In this document: in pieces, positions 55,838 to 64,000 of the stretch
Layout of the letters: every line of letters begins with the position of its first letter
Position numbering within the stretch: position 1 is the first letter of the stretch
NCBI RefSeq assembly: GCF_039543225.1
Contig: NZ_BAABJI010000001.1
Coordinates: forward strand, 895,193-959,192
Length of the DNA: 64,000 nucleotides
Origin: Mucilaginibacter defluvii
GTDB taxonomy: Bacteria > Bacteroidota > Bacteroidia > Sphingobacteriales > Sphingobacteriaceae
Direction of reading: 5' to 3'
The notes under the pieces: generated by a model
The model's input: the letters and a program-made list of their open reading frames with translations, nothing else
The model's database searches: none
Told to the model about the DNA's origin: nothing
Made by a program: the position numbers and the translations under genes

Positions 55838-57319
55838 ATGAAAAATGAACTACTCAGGCTGTTAGCCAACGGCAAGCAATTGGATAAACAATCAAAGGCA
55901 ACACTTCCATCAATCCAACCCGAAGAAAGCAAGGACTCGGCAAGGCGCGATTTTTTGAAGAAGTCGGCATTAGGCGGTGGCCTGGCGCTGGGTGGTATGC
56001 TGTTCGCATCTGCCGATGATACGCTAGCGCAATCAACCTCAAAAGTTAACCGCAACAGCTCACCCTCGGAATTGAAGATAACAGATATGCGGTACATTGT
56101 ACCCATGACCACTGTAGGCCGATGCCCTATCATCCGCATTGAAACCAACCAGGGCATTTACGGGTTGGGCGAGGTACGCGATGGTGCCGACCCACGCTAT
56201 GCGTTGATGCTCAAAAGTCGCATTTTAGGCATGAACCCTTGTAGTGTGGAGATGGTATTTAAGGCCATCAAGCAATTCGGTTTTCATGGCAGGCAGGCAG
56301 GCGGGGTTTGCGCGGTAGAGATGGCGCTGTGGGATTTGGCCGGTAAGGCGTATAATGTGCCAGCTTACCAGTTGCTGGGCGGTAAATACCGTGATACTGT
56401 AAGGCTCTATGCCGATACCCCCGAGGAAGAGGATATGAGCGTTTTTAGCGCCAAGGTGAAGGACAGGCTGGTTACCAAGGGCTATACCTGGCTAAAAATG
56501 GACCTGGGTATTGAACTAATAAAGGATATACCCGGCACTACCGTTAACTCCGGTTTTTGGAAAGGTAGCCAGTGGAGCGATAAACCCATGACACTGGGGA
56601 ATACCAAGCACCCTTTTACCCAGATACAGATCACCGAGAAAGGGCTTGACGAAATAGCCAAGTATGTAGATAAGGTACGCAGCGCGGTAGGGTATGATGT
56701 GCCGCTATCGTCAGACCATTTTGGGCATTTTGATACCAATAACGCCATCAGGCTGGCCCGCAAACTGGAGCCATACCGGTTGGCATGGATGGAAGATATG
56801 GTGCCTTGGGAGTATACCCAGCAGTGGAAAGAGATCACTAATGCGATAGAAACTCCAACATTAACGGGAGAAGATATATACCTTAAAGAAGAATTCATTA
56901 AATTGGTCGACCATCACGCGGTTGATATCATCCACCCTGACCTTTCATCGTCGGGTGGGTTGCTTGAAACCAAAAAGATAGGCGATTATGCGGAAGAACA
57001 TGGCGTTGCCATGGCCATGCACTTTGCCGGTACGCCGGTAGCCTTTATGGCCAATGTGCATTGCGCTGCCGCTACGCAAAACTTTTTGGCGTTGGAGCAT
57101 CACAATATTGATTTGCCTTACTGGGAAAGCTACGTGAAAACGGTTGATAAAAAGCCGCTGATCGATAAAGGTTTCGCCCTCGTGCCCGACTCGCCGGGCC
57201 TGGGTATTGAGCTGAACGAGGATGTGCTGAAACAACACCTCGACCCGAAAGACAAATCATGGTTTGTACCCACCAGGGAGTGGGATGAGAAACGATCGTG
57301 GGATAGGTTATGGAGTTAA
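55838..57319 (+). CDS. Tat-exported enolase-superfamily sugar-acid dehydratase
   Basis: A 493-residue mandelate racemase/muconate lactonizing enzyme family protein. A twin-arginine signal (ARRDFLKKSALGGG, Arg36-Arg37) followed by a hydrophobic stretch shows export in folded form. Enolase-superfamily residues: Lys220 (WLKMD), metal ligands Asp293, Glu319 (WMED) and Glu345 (GED), and His395 (MHFAGTP). Related enzymes dehydrate aldonates such as galactonate, gluconate or mannonate. So the reaction is probably sugar-acid dehydration in the periplasm; the exact substrate is unknown. Confidence 0.88.
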   Translation: MKNELLRLLANGKQLDKQSKATLPSIQPEESKDSARRDFLKKSALGGGLALGGMLFASADDTLAQSTSKVNRNSSPSELKITDMRYIVPMTTVGRCPIIRIETNQGIYGLGEVRDGADPRYALMLKSRILGMNPCSVEMVFKAIKQFGFHGRQAGGVCAVEMALWDLAGKAYNVPAYQLLGGKYRDTVRLYADTPEEEDMSVFSAKVKDRLVTKGYTWLKMDLGIELIKDIPGTTVNSGFWKGSQWSDKPMTLGNTKHPFTQIQITEKGLDEIAKYVDKVRSAVGYDVPLSSDHFGHFDTNNAIRLARKLEPYRLAWMEDMVPWEYTQQWKEITNAIETPTLTGEDIYLKEEFIKLVDHHAVDIIHPDLSSSGGLLETKKIGDYAEEHGVAMAMHFAGTPVAFMANVHCAAATQNFLALEHHNIDLPYWESYVKTVDKKPLIDKGFALVPDSPGLGIELNEDVLKQHLDPKDKSWFVPTREWDEKRSWDRLWS

Positions 57320-57346
57320 TTAACCAATTTAAAACTTAAAAAACTT

Positions 57347-58465
57347 ATGGTACCAGCTAAAGTTTATTACGCGTTCTCGTTTCTTATTTTATTGGGTTTT
57401 ATAACGGTATCAGCAACGGGCCACCCGCAATGGGGTGGCTGGTTGCTGATGCTTTTTTTTATAGCCCTTGCCTTGGCCTTCAGGCAGCATCCAAAGCTCA
57501 AGGGCTTCTCGTTTACCATCATGATCTTCGCGGCGGTGAGTTTGGCCATGTATTATCCGCAATACTTTGTTCAGGTTGGCGATTTTAAATTGTCAAAGCT
57601 CATCATCCCCTTATTGCAGATCATCATGTTCGGTATGGGCAGTGAACTGAGCATGAAGGAGCTTGCTTTGGTATTAAAACAGCCCAAGACCATCATCATC
57701 GGCGTAATTTGCCATTACACGGTGATGCCGCTGGTGGGTTTTATTTTGGCTAACACCTTTAACTTTCCGCCGGAGATTGCGGCGGGCATCATACTGGTAG
57801 GTTGCTGCCCGAGTGGTTTGGCATCCAATGTTATGTCATACCTCGCCCGGGCTAACCTGGCACTGTCTATCGCTATTACTACCGTATCAACCTTACTGGC
57901 TCCGGTGTTTACCCCTCTGCTGATGCGCTTACTAGCAGGCAGGTTGGTTGAGGTACATTTTTTAGATATGGCCTGGGATACCACGAAGGTAGTTTTGCTG
58001 CCTATCATTGCGGGTGCCCTGTTCCATGCCCTGGTGCGCGGCAAGGTTAAATGGCTGGATAGTATTATGCCTTTGATCTCCATGATCGGTATCGGCCTCA
58101 TCATCGTGGTCATTACCTCCGCAGGGCATCAAAGTTTATTAAATGTGGGCTTGTTGCTTATCGTGGCGGTATTTATTCATAACGTATCCGGTTACGCGCT
58201 GGGTTACTGGCTGGGCAGGTTAATGGGTTTTGCCGAAAAGGATTGCCGTACCATATCCCTCGAAGTAGGCATGCAAAACGGCGGACTTGCTTCGGGGTTG
58301 GCACTGTTGATGGGCGGACTGGCAACCATCGGGCTGGCGCCGGCAATTTTTGGTCCGCTGATGAATATCACCGGCTCATCATTAGCTACCTGGTGGCACG
58401 GCAAAATTCCGCCTGAAGACTTGCAGGCTGAAGCTGCTGCGGAACCACACCCCGTAATCAATTAA
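57347..58465 (+). CDS. BASS-family (bile acid:sodium symporter-like) transporter
   Basis: A 372-residue inner-membrane protein with about 10 TM helices; core motifs GMGSELSMKELALVLKQPK, VGCCPSGLASNVMSYLARAN and EVGMQNGGLASGLALLM match the SBF/BASS fold. BASS members move organic anions, including pantoate and keto acids, with sodium. Its place after dehydratase and aldolase genes suggests uptake of the resulting keto acid. Fifth gene of the operon. Confidence 0.88.
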   Translation: MVPAKVYYAFSFLILLGFITVSATGHPQWGGWLLMLFFIALALAFRQHPKLKGFSFTIMIFAAVSLAMYYPQYFVQVGDFKLSKLIIPLLQIIMFGMGSELSMKELALVLKQPKTIIIGVICHYTVMPLVGFILANTFNFPPEIAAGIILVGCCPSGLASNVMSYLARANLALSIAITTVSTLLAPVFTPLLMRLLAGRLVEVHFLDMAWDTTKVVLLPIIAGALFHALVRGKVKWLDSIMPLISMIGIGLIIVVITSAGHQSLLNVGLLLIVAVFIHNVSGYALGYWLGRLMGFAEKDCRTISLEVGMQNGGLASGLALLMGGLATIGLAPAIFGPLMNITGSSLATWWHGKIPPEDLQAEAAAEPHPVIN

Positions 58466-58472
58466 TGTTGAC

Positions 58473-59348
58473 ATGAAGATACAATTGTTTAAGCCCTTGC
58501 TCGCTTTGATGGCGATGCTGGGCTTCTACGCTGATGCTTTCGCACAGGCCGATTCCACCGTTATCCATTTATGGAAAAACGGCGCGCCGGGTTTTGAAAG
58601 CCGCCGTACCGAACCTGAAAAGGGTGATAAATACATCAGCAATATTCATAATCCATCCATAACGGTTTATTTGCCACCTAAAGATAAGGCAAACGGTGCC
58701 GCGGTGCTGGTATGCCCGGGCGGTGGGCACCGTATGCTGGTCATTAATTCGGAAGGAAGGGAAGCGGCGCAGTTTTTAAACAGCCTGGGCTTTGTAGCGG
58801 TTGTTTTAAAGTACAGATTGGCGCGAGATACTAACTCTGTATACAAATTAGATGTACATGCCCCGCAGGATGCCATGCGTGCCATGCGGCTTATCCGCAA
58901 TAACGCCAAACAATGGGGTGTTGACACTGCCCGTATCGGCATGATGGGCTTTTCGGCTGGCGGCGAAGTGGTGGATATGGTTGCCTTCAACACCTACAAG
59001 CAACCCCTTAAACCTACTGATGCGGTTGACAAGCTGAATTATAAACCGAACTTCGTTATCCTGGTTTATCCCGGCCCGTTAGGGGTGCCGCAAAAGGTTG
59101 AACGCGATGCACCCCCGGCATTCTTAATAGCGGCTAATGATGATGTATGCTGCTCGCCGCCTATTGTTACCCTGCTGCAAAAGTACCGCGAGGCAGGCGT
59201 ACCCGTTGAGGCGCATATTTTTTCAAAAGGCGATCATGCTTTTAATATGGGTAAGCGCGCCAAACTGCAATCGCTAAAAGCATGGTCGCAACGCCTTGCC
59301 GACTGGTTTGCCGATAACGATTATTTCAACAAGCAGGCAGGGAAATAA
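58473..59348 (+). CDS. Secreted alpha/beta-hydrolase esterase
   Basis: A 291-residue esterase with a signal peptide (ending AFAQA). The alpha/beta-hydrolase core has AVLVCPGGGHRML, the nucleophile Ser in GFSAGGEV, the Asp region AANDDVCCSPP, and a C-terminal His in KGDHAFNMG. It resembles acetyl-xylan/sugar-acid esterases of PULs that free a carbohydrate from an ester. Last gene of the operon, 7 nt after the transporter. Confidence 0.88.
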   Translation: MKIQLFKPLLALMAMLGFYADAFAQADSTVIHLWKNGAPGFESRRTEPEKGDKYISNIHNPSITVYLPPKDKANGAAVLVCPGGGHRMLVINSEGREAAQFLNSLGFVAVVLKYRLARDTNSVYKLDVHAPQDAMRAMRLIRNNAKQWGVDTARIGMMGFSAGGEVVDMVAFNTYKQPLKPTDAVDKLNYKPNFVILVYPGPLGVPQKVERDAPPAFLIAANDDVCCSPPIVTLLQKYREAGVPVEAHIFSKGDHAFNMGKRAKLQSLKAWSQRLADWFADNDYFNKQAGK

Positions 59349-59351
59349 TCA

Positions 59352-61454
59352 TTATTTATCCATCACGATAATCTTATAATCATCCAGCCGGTCGGCGGTA
59401 AAATTCACATAGCCATCGGCATAAGTAAATTTAACCGGCCTGCCGTTCAGCAGGTCGGTTACACGGGCGGGTTTATACCCGCTTTTTATTTTCAGGCTGA
59501 TGTTGTACACCGGCAAGGGCGGCAGGTAGCTTGTTGAGCTTACGCCGGTAAGGTTGATGAGGTGCAGTATCAGCCCGTTATTATTGATTTTATTTGCCGG
59601 GGTGTTTTTAGCATATTGCTGCAATACTGTTTCTACCTTGGGATGCGCGTTGGTGATTAGTTGCTTCCCGGCATCGGGGTAAATATTATTCAGCACATCA
59701 AGTAATATCTGTTTATGTTCCTGGTAGCCATTGTTATAATACAAGCGCCCCGCGTTAAAGGGCAGCAACACCGCTTCGGCCGCGCCATGCTGCTTAATGG
59801 CCATCATTTTATCGCCGGTAACATCATGCCCGCCAATAATTTCCGGCGGACCGGTACGGCCTTTAGCCAGCAGCGGCAGGCCTGTTTTATCCGCGGAAGA
59901 GAAGTCATACAAGGCCAGGTTATACTTCATAAAAAGCATGGTTTGTCCTCTAAAGTTTTTAAAGATGGCTCTGTCCTCAGGTACCAGATAGTTGCCTGCC
60001 GCGTCGTTAGTGAGGCTTTTCAGTTTAGCGCCAAAAAGTTGACTTAACAAAGCCGGGTTATCATTTAAGGCGATGTTAGTGGCTATCAGGTTAGTGCCGT
60101 TAGCTATAGCCGCTTTTAATTGCTTTACGCCGCCATCGTTCAAAAAGGTAATATCAGGCAAAATGATCACCTTATAGTTTTTGAGCTTATCGCCACGGTT
60201 TTGTAGTTGGTTATCTTCAATAATATCAAAGGGGATGTGCGCCTCCTGTAATATCTGCTGTATGCCGCGGTACTCCTGCATGGGTGTGCCATTAGGCCAC
60301 GAACCGGGCGCTATCACCGCTATTTTAGCTATGGATGTATAGCGGCCAAAGTAAGGCTCATACTTTTTATGCAAACCGTAGATCTTTTCTATGGTTTTAA
60401 AATTGCGTTCATCCTCATAACCGCGTGTATCGCCCATCATACTCAGGTCCAGGCCCGAGCCGTGCGCCATATTTTGGTACAACCTTATCGATATCTCCTC
60501 CGGCTCAATGGCGTTATATCTCGATTGAAAAGAGATCTGCTGTATGCTGGCATTGCTGATGATATGATCCGGAAAGGTGGTACCCGCGTTGTTCACATTA
60601 TCAGCCGCGCTGTAAGGCCACAGGGGCAAAGTCGGTACGGCCTGCGTTTCATGGCGTATGATGTCCACATACTGATCGGTATAGGTACATATAGCTGCCT
60701 GCGGATTTTTGCTTTTTACCAGCGTGTATAGCCGTTTGCCCCATTCATCCAGCGTGAATTTTTTAAACGCGAGATATTGCTGGTACAAGTTGTCAGCCTT
60801 ATTTTCTTCAACAGGCAATGCCTTGCCGCCGCTAAATTTGGCAAAGCGTTTTTTATCGTATTCATTTTGGTCGATACCCATGTAGCGGCCCTCGTAGGTG
60901 TTATTCACCTGGTAGCCGGGCATATTTAAAAATATGCCGTCGATAGGGTAGATGTCCATCACCTCGCTAACAATGCCGAAGGCGCACTGCTGTACATACG
61001 GCCCGTTGATAGATACGGTGTACATGCCGGGGTTGGTCATGCGCTCACCTTTGGGTGAGAGGTAACACCAGTCGGGGTGGGCTTTATAAATGCTCTCGTG
61101 TACGCGGCTAAAATCAAACCTAACAATAACCTTAATGCCCTGCTGATGGCATTTGGCCACCACATCCTTCAAAAAATCGCGTTTAACGTAAGGATTTCGG
61201 TATTGATAGGGCAATTTGGTCGGATAAAAAGCCATAATACCACCCGCGTTGATGATGAGTGTGTTGGCCGAAAATTTAACCAGGTCAGTAACCAGCGAGT
61301 CGGGGTTGAGGGTGGCGGCTTCATAATCGGGCAGGTTGGTTTGTATCACCCTGAGGTTATTGCGTTTCCACCAGCCCGGGTCAGTAGTTTGCTGTTGTGC
61401 CCGGCCGGGCAACCAAAGTATAAGTGCTGTAAGCAGAAATAATATTGTACGCAT
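59352..61454 (-). CDS. Secreted glycoside-hydrolase-like protein (GHL6/beta-galactosidase-like)
   Basis: A 700-residue protein: signal peptide MRTILFLLTALILWLPGRAQ, a TIM-barrel-like N-terminal half (VVAKCHQQGIKVIVRFDFSRV, YPIDGIFLNMPGYQVN), then a beta-galactosidase trimerization-like Rossmann domain (about 385-590: QQILQEAHIPFDIIEDNQL, YKVIILPDITFLND), and a C-terminal beta domain. This combination resembles hypothetical glycosyl hydrolase 6 (GHL6) proteins. Catalytic residues cannot be assigned with confidence. 13 nt downstream of araC in the same orientation, so co-transcribed. The ATG at 61454 starts the signal peptide. Confidence 0.7.
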   Translation of the reverse strand: MRTILFLLTALILWLPGRAQQQTTDPGWWKRNNLRVIQTNLPDYEAATLNPDSLVTDLVKFSANTLIINAGGIMAFYPTKLPYQYRNPYVKRDFLKDVVAKCHQQGIKVIVRFDFSRVHESIYKAHPDWCYLSPKGERMTNPGMYTVSINGPYVQQCAFGIVSEVMDIYPIDGIFLNMPGYQVNNTYEGRYMGIDQNEYDKKRFAKFSGGKALPVEENKADNLYQQYLAFKKFTLDEWGKRLYTLVKSKNPQAAICTYTDQYVDIIRHETQAVPTLPLWPYSAADNVNNAGTTFPDHIISNASIQQISFQSRYNAIEPEEISIRLYQNMAHGSGLDLSMMGDTRGYEDERNFKTIEKIYGLHKKYEPYFGRYTSIAKIAVIAPGSWPNGTPMQEYRGIQQILQEAHIPFDIIEDNQLQNRGDKLKNYKVIILPDITFLNDGGVKQLKAAIANGTNLIATNIALNDNPALLSQLFGAKLKSLTNDAAGNYLVPEDRAIFKNFRGQTMLFMKYNLALYDFSSADKTGLPLLAKGRTGPPEIIGGHDVTGDKMMAIKQHGAAEAVLLPFNAGRLYYNNGYQEHKQILLDVLNNIYPDAGKQLITNAHPKVETVLQQYAKNTPANKINNNGLILHLINLTGVSSTSYLPPLPVYNISLKIKSGYKPARVTDLLNGRPVKFTYADGYVNFTADRLDDYKIIVMDK

Positions 61455-61467
61455 GCGGATGATTAAA

Positions 61468-62349
61468 CTACGCCACATGCTCAACATGGATGTAATTGGC
61501 CCGGTATTCCAGTGGGTGTTTGTTGGTTACCGCCTTAAACTGGTGGTAAAAATGCGATATGTTGTTGTAGCCGCAGGCATAGCCTATCTCGGCAACATTT
61601 AAGTCCTGTTCGGCCAGCAGGCGACAGGCATGGCCAATGCGCACCTCTATTAAAAAATCAAAATAAGTTTTCTTGGTTTTTGATTTAAAGTAGCGGCAAA
61701 AGGAGTGTTTGCCCATCGCGATCAGGTCTGCCACTTCTTCTATAGTAATCTTATTCTGAAAGTTATTGAAGGTGTATTCAAAAATCTTATTAATGCGCGA
61801 TTTATCAATATTGTTAGCCTCATGGTTAAAGCCGTTGCTTGATATGGTAGAGTATTCCTGTGCCGAGGCTATCAGCTCCAGCACCGTCAGCAAATGCACT
61901 ATACGTTTGCCCGGATGCTCGTTCAGCATATCGTCAATAAGTCGCGCAACTTTTTTACGCGTTTCGCCATGTATTCGCAGGCCGAGCTTGGCGTACTCCA
62001 GTAAGCGGCTGATGTGCTTTAACTCCGGCAGGCTTAATAAATGGTTGCCCCAAAGTTCCTGCTGAAAAAGGATCACTACCGATTCGCCAACCCTTTCATC
62101 CGTACGCTGCATGTATTTCTTCTCATGCCTGAAGGTGTGGGGCAGGTTGGAGCCGAACAAAAAGGTATCGCCGTTTTTAAAAGGGCCAACATGGTCGCCT
62201 ATTAAACACGTGCCCGAGCTGCGCTTGATCAGCAGCAACTCAATCTCCGGATGATAATGCCACGAACTCAGCATGGCTTCGCCTACATCCTTATGAATGT
62301 TAAAGGAGTGGTCGGGCGTTGGCGTGGCTTTTTTCAGGATAGCTTTCAT
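61468..62349 (-). CDS. AraC-family transcriptional regulator
   Basis: A 293-residue regulator: N-terminal cupin-like sensor (HYHPEIELLLIKRSSGTCLIGDH, GDTFLFGSNLPHTF) and C-terminal double helix-turn-helix (about 190-290; ITIEEVADLIAMGKHSFCRY, DLNVAEIGYACGYNNISHFY). It likely binds a sugar acid or sugar ligand. The ATG at 62349 is preferred to an upstream start that adds 19 non-family residues. It probably controls this operon, the divergent gntP, and susC, judged by the shared motif. Confidence 0.9.
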   Translation of the reverse strand: MKAILKKATPTPDHSFNIHKDVGEAMLSSWHYHPEIELLLIKRSSGTCLIGDHVGPFKNGDTFLFGSNLPHTFRHEKKYMQRTDERVGESVVILFQQELWGNHLLSLPELKHISRLLEYAKLGLRIHGETRKKVARLIDDMLNEHPGKRIVHLLTVLELIASAQEYSTISSNGFNHEANNIDKSRINKIFEYTFNNFQNKITIEEVADLIAMGKHSFCRYFKSKTKKTYFDFLIEVRIGHACRLLAEQDLNVAEIGYACGYNNISHFYHQFKAVTNKHPLEYRANYIHVEHVA

Positions 62350-62741
62350 ATTTAGGTTTTGGGTTTTCAGGTCAACATAGTACATGGCCTGATCATAAAA
62401 TTGCACCGCCGCACTCTCAAAACATCAACACAGGGGCGGTAACATGCTACATCGGGTTTGGTTATTTGCTAAACCGTAGTAGCTAAAAATATGCAGAACA
62501 TGCGTTTACAAATGGTTATCCTAATATACTAAACTAAAAATCAATGTCAACCGCGGGTTAATATATTACATGGTATTTAATGGAATTTACAACGAGTGCT
62601 ATTCAGCATAATCAACCTGCTGTGTAATATATTAACCGAATAATGCGGTTTATTTTCAAGTTTGTAAAAGCCGTTTTTTTGGCTCGGTAAAATGCTACTT
62701 TAGTGGCCACCGCAATCAATTATTCACCTGATAATCTGCCT
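62350..62741. other. 392-bp divergent regulatory region araC-gntP
   Basis: Holds the perfect 15-bp inverted pair (62556-62637) and a TACTTTAG sequence near 62695, one mismatch from the -7 consensus for gntP. The rest has no gene. Confidence 0.5.
62556..62637. promoter_or_regulatory. Paired inverted operator sites
   Basis: GGTTAATATATTACA (62556-62570) and its exact reverse complement TGTAATATATTAACC (62623-62637), 52 bp apart. Two inverted 15-mers in the divergent control region, with a one-mismatch copy upstream of susC, look like binding sites of the neighbouring AraC protein. Confidence 0.62.
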
Positions 62742-64000
62742 ATGCTTGTCGTATTTTTATGCATTGTGCTGCTCGTTATGCTGGTAAGCTGGTTTAAGCT
62801 TAACCCCTTTATCGCTTTTTTGGTAGTGTCAGTTATAGCGGGGTTGCTGCTGCAAATACCCGCTGTTAAGCTGCTTGCATCCATACAAAAAGGCCTTGGC
62901 GATACTTTAGGCTCACTGGCGGTTATTATTTGCCTTGGGGCAATGCTGGGTAAACTGGTGGCGGTTAGCGGGGCGGCGCAAAAAATAGCGTCGGTACTGG
63001 TTAACGCAGTAGGTATTAAATATATACAATGGGCACTGGTAGCCACCGGGTTTATTATAGGCATACCATTGTTTTATGGTATCGGCTTTGTGTTGATGGT
63101 GCCGCTCATATTTTCGGTTGTATACAAATATAAAATACCAGCTGTTTTTATCGGCCTGCCTATGCTGGCCTCGTTGTCGGTAACGCATGGTTTTCTGCCG
63201 CCGCATCCCTCGCCGGCAGCGCTGGTCGTACAATTCAACGCCAACATGGGCATCACGCTGTTATATGGGTTGATCATTGCTATACCCACCATTATTTTGG
63301 CCGGACCCGTTTTTGCCCAAGCGCTTAAACGCATCCCGTCAAACCCGCTGGCCACCTTCAGGCCCGAAGATATCCCTGCTGATCAATTGCCCGGTGCTTT
63401 CATGAGTTTTGGCATCGCGCTATTACCTGTAATATTATTAATGGGCACCGCGTTACTCCCCGCCATGTTCAATTTATCTGCCGATGCGGCAAAGTGGCTT
63501 ACCTTGATTGGCGATCCATCCGTAGTAATGCTCATCACTTTAGGCGTAGCATCTTACTTCCTAGGTACGGCTCAAGGCCGTAGCATGAGCCAATTGAACA
63601 CGATTTATACGGATGCCGTGAAGGATGTAGCGCTCATCCTGCTTATTATTGGCGGCTCCGGCGCTTTTAAACAGGTATTGGTGGATAGCGGGGTGGATAA
63701 GCAGATTGGCCATTACCTGCAACAGCTACCGCTCGATCCATTAGTGTTAGGCTGGCTGATCGCGGCTATCATTCGCGCCAGCCTGGGCTCGGCAACGGTT
63801 GCTGGACTTACCGCCGCGGGCATTGTAGCTCCACTGATTATTCAAACGCATGCAAACCCTAACCTGATGGTGCTGGCTATCGGCGCGGGCAGCCTCGCGT
63901 TCTCGCACGTTAACGATTCGGGTTTCTGGCTGTTTAAGGAGTATTTCAACCTGAGCATGAAAGATACTTTCCGCTCGTGGTCGGCTATGGAGTCGCTTAT
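62742..64000 (+). CDS. GntP-family gluconate/sugar-acid permease, 3' end outside window
   Basis: Open from ATG 62742 to the right edge (over 419 codons) with no stop. It encodes an inner-membrane permease with a dozen or so TM helices. GntP features: GFLPPHPSPAALV, GTAQGRSMSQ, IIGGSGAFKQVLVDSG, ASLGSATVAGL and SHVNDSGFWLFKEYF. These permeases carry gluconate, ketogluconate or related acids with protons. It is divergent from the AraC gene and completes the sugar-acid theme of the locus. Confidence 0.92.
   Translation, partial: MLVVFLCIVLLVMLVSWFKLNPFIAFLVVSVIAGLLLQIPAVKLLASIQKGLGDTLGSLAVIICLGAMLGKLVAVSGAAQKIASVLVNAVGIKYIQWALVATGFIIGIPLFYGIGFVLMVPLIFSVVYKYKIPAVFIGLPMLASLSVTHGFLPPHPSPAALVVQFNANMGITLLYGLIIAIPTIILAGPVFAQALKRIPSNPLATFRPEDIPADQLPGAFMSFGIALLPVILLMGTALLPAMFNLSADAAKWLTLIGDPSVVMLITLGVASYFLGTAQGRSMSQLNTIYTDAVKDVALILLIIGGSGAFKQVLVDSGVDKQIGHYLQQLPLDPLVLGWLIAAIIRASLGSATVAGLTAAGIVAPLIIQTHANPNLMVLAIGAGSLAFSHVNDSGFWLFKEYFNLSMKDTFRSWSAMESL

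Overview
The window comes from a Bacteroidota chromosome, most likely a Sphingobacteriaceae member close to Mucilaginibacter or Pedobacter. The basis is a SusC/SusD pair, carbohydrate-active enzymes (GH13, GH31, GH92, GH29), many Bacteroidota-type -7 boxes (TAnnTTTG), mostly absent Shine-Dalgarno sequences, lipoproteins with a Cys-Lys-Lys start, and a MobC/relaxase plus serine-recombinase mobile element of the kind common in this phylum. Species cannot be fixed from the sequence.

Region 1 (1-10.7 kb) is a core metabolic block: a GH13 alpha-amylase cut by the left edge, a GH31 alpha-glucosidase, an OmpA-like lipoprotein, a glycogen branching enzyme, a BLUF blue-light sensor and a secreted NPP-type phosphodiesterase. 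The polysaccharide enzymes suggest storage glucan / maltodextrin turnover.

Region 2 (about 11.1-27.2 kb) looks like an integrated mobilizable element carrying defence cargo. It abuts tRNA-Arg(TCT). A large serine recombinase gene at its left end reads straight through the tRNA on the opposite strand. Next come an inverted-repeat-rich non-coding zone, a HEPN-type protein, a divergent XRE regulator, a putAbiC-like membrane protein, a mobC-relaxase operon with a nested third gene and a candidate oriT, two adjacent PD-(D/E)xK nuclease genes, a helicase/nuclease pair wrecked by an IS3-family insertion, and a DUF4238 protein. The right boundary could not be placed. Two copies of a small structured RNA-like element lie at 10.93-11.01 kb (host side) and 17.27-17.34 kb (inside the element). 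They share an 18-nt linker and a 10-nt loop motif, and both stems are kept by compensating changes. This is the most novel-looking signal in the window.

Region 3 (27.4-49.9 kb) is a mix of scavenging and housekeeping genes: small secreted proteins, a LuxR regulator divergent from a DUF1349 protein, a frameshifted polysaccharide deacetylase, UxuA mannonate dehydratase, an S10 peptidase, GH92 mannosidase, ClpP, an ECF sigma factor with a small overlapping partner, a GT39-like glycosyltransferase, GH29 fucosidase with an F5/8C domain, an M50-like/TPR membrane protein, a LytS/LytTR two-component pair, GDPD, a beta-propeller protein and a DUF4440 protein.

Region 4 (49.9-64 kb) is a PUL-like locus with no glycoside hydrolase in its main operon: susC-susD, a secreted RraA-like aldolase, a Tat-exported enolase-superfamily dehydratase, a BASS transporter and an esterase. 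It is followed by an AraC regulator with a glycoside-hydrolase-like gene on the minus strand and a divergent GntP-type permease running off the right edge. A 15-16 nt motif occurs upstream of susC and, as an inverted pair, between araC and gntP, which suggests one regulon for a sugar acid (aldonate or uronate) or its ester.
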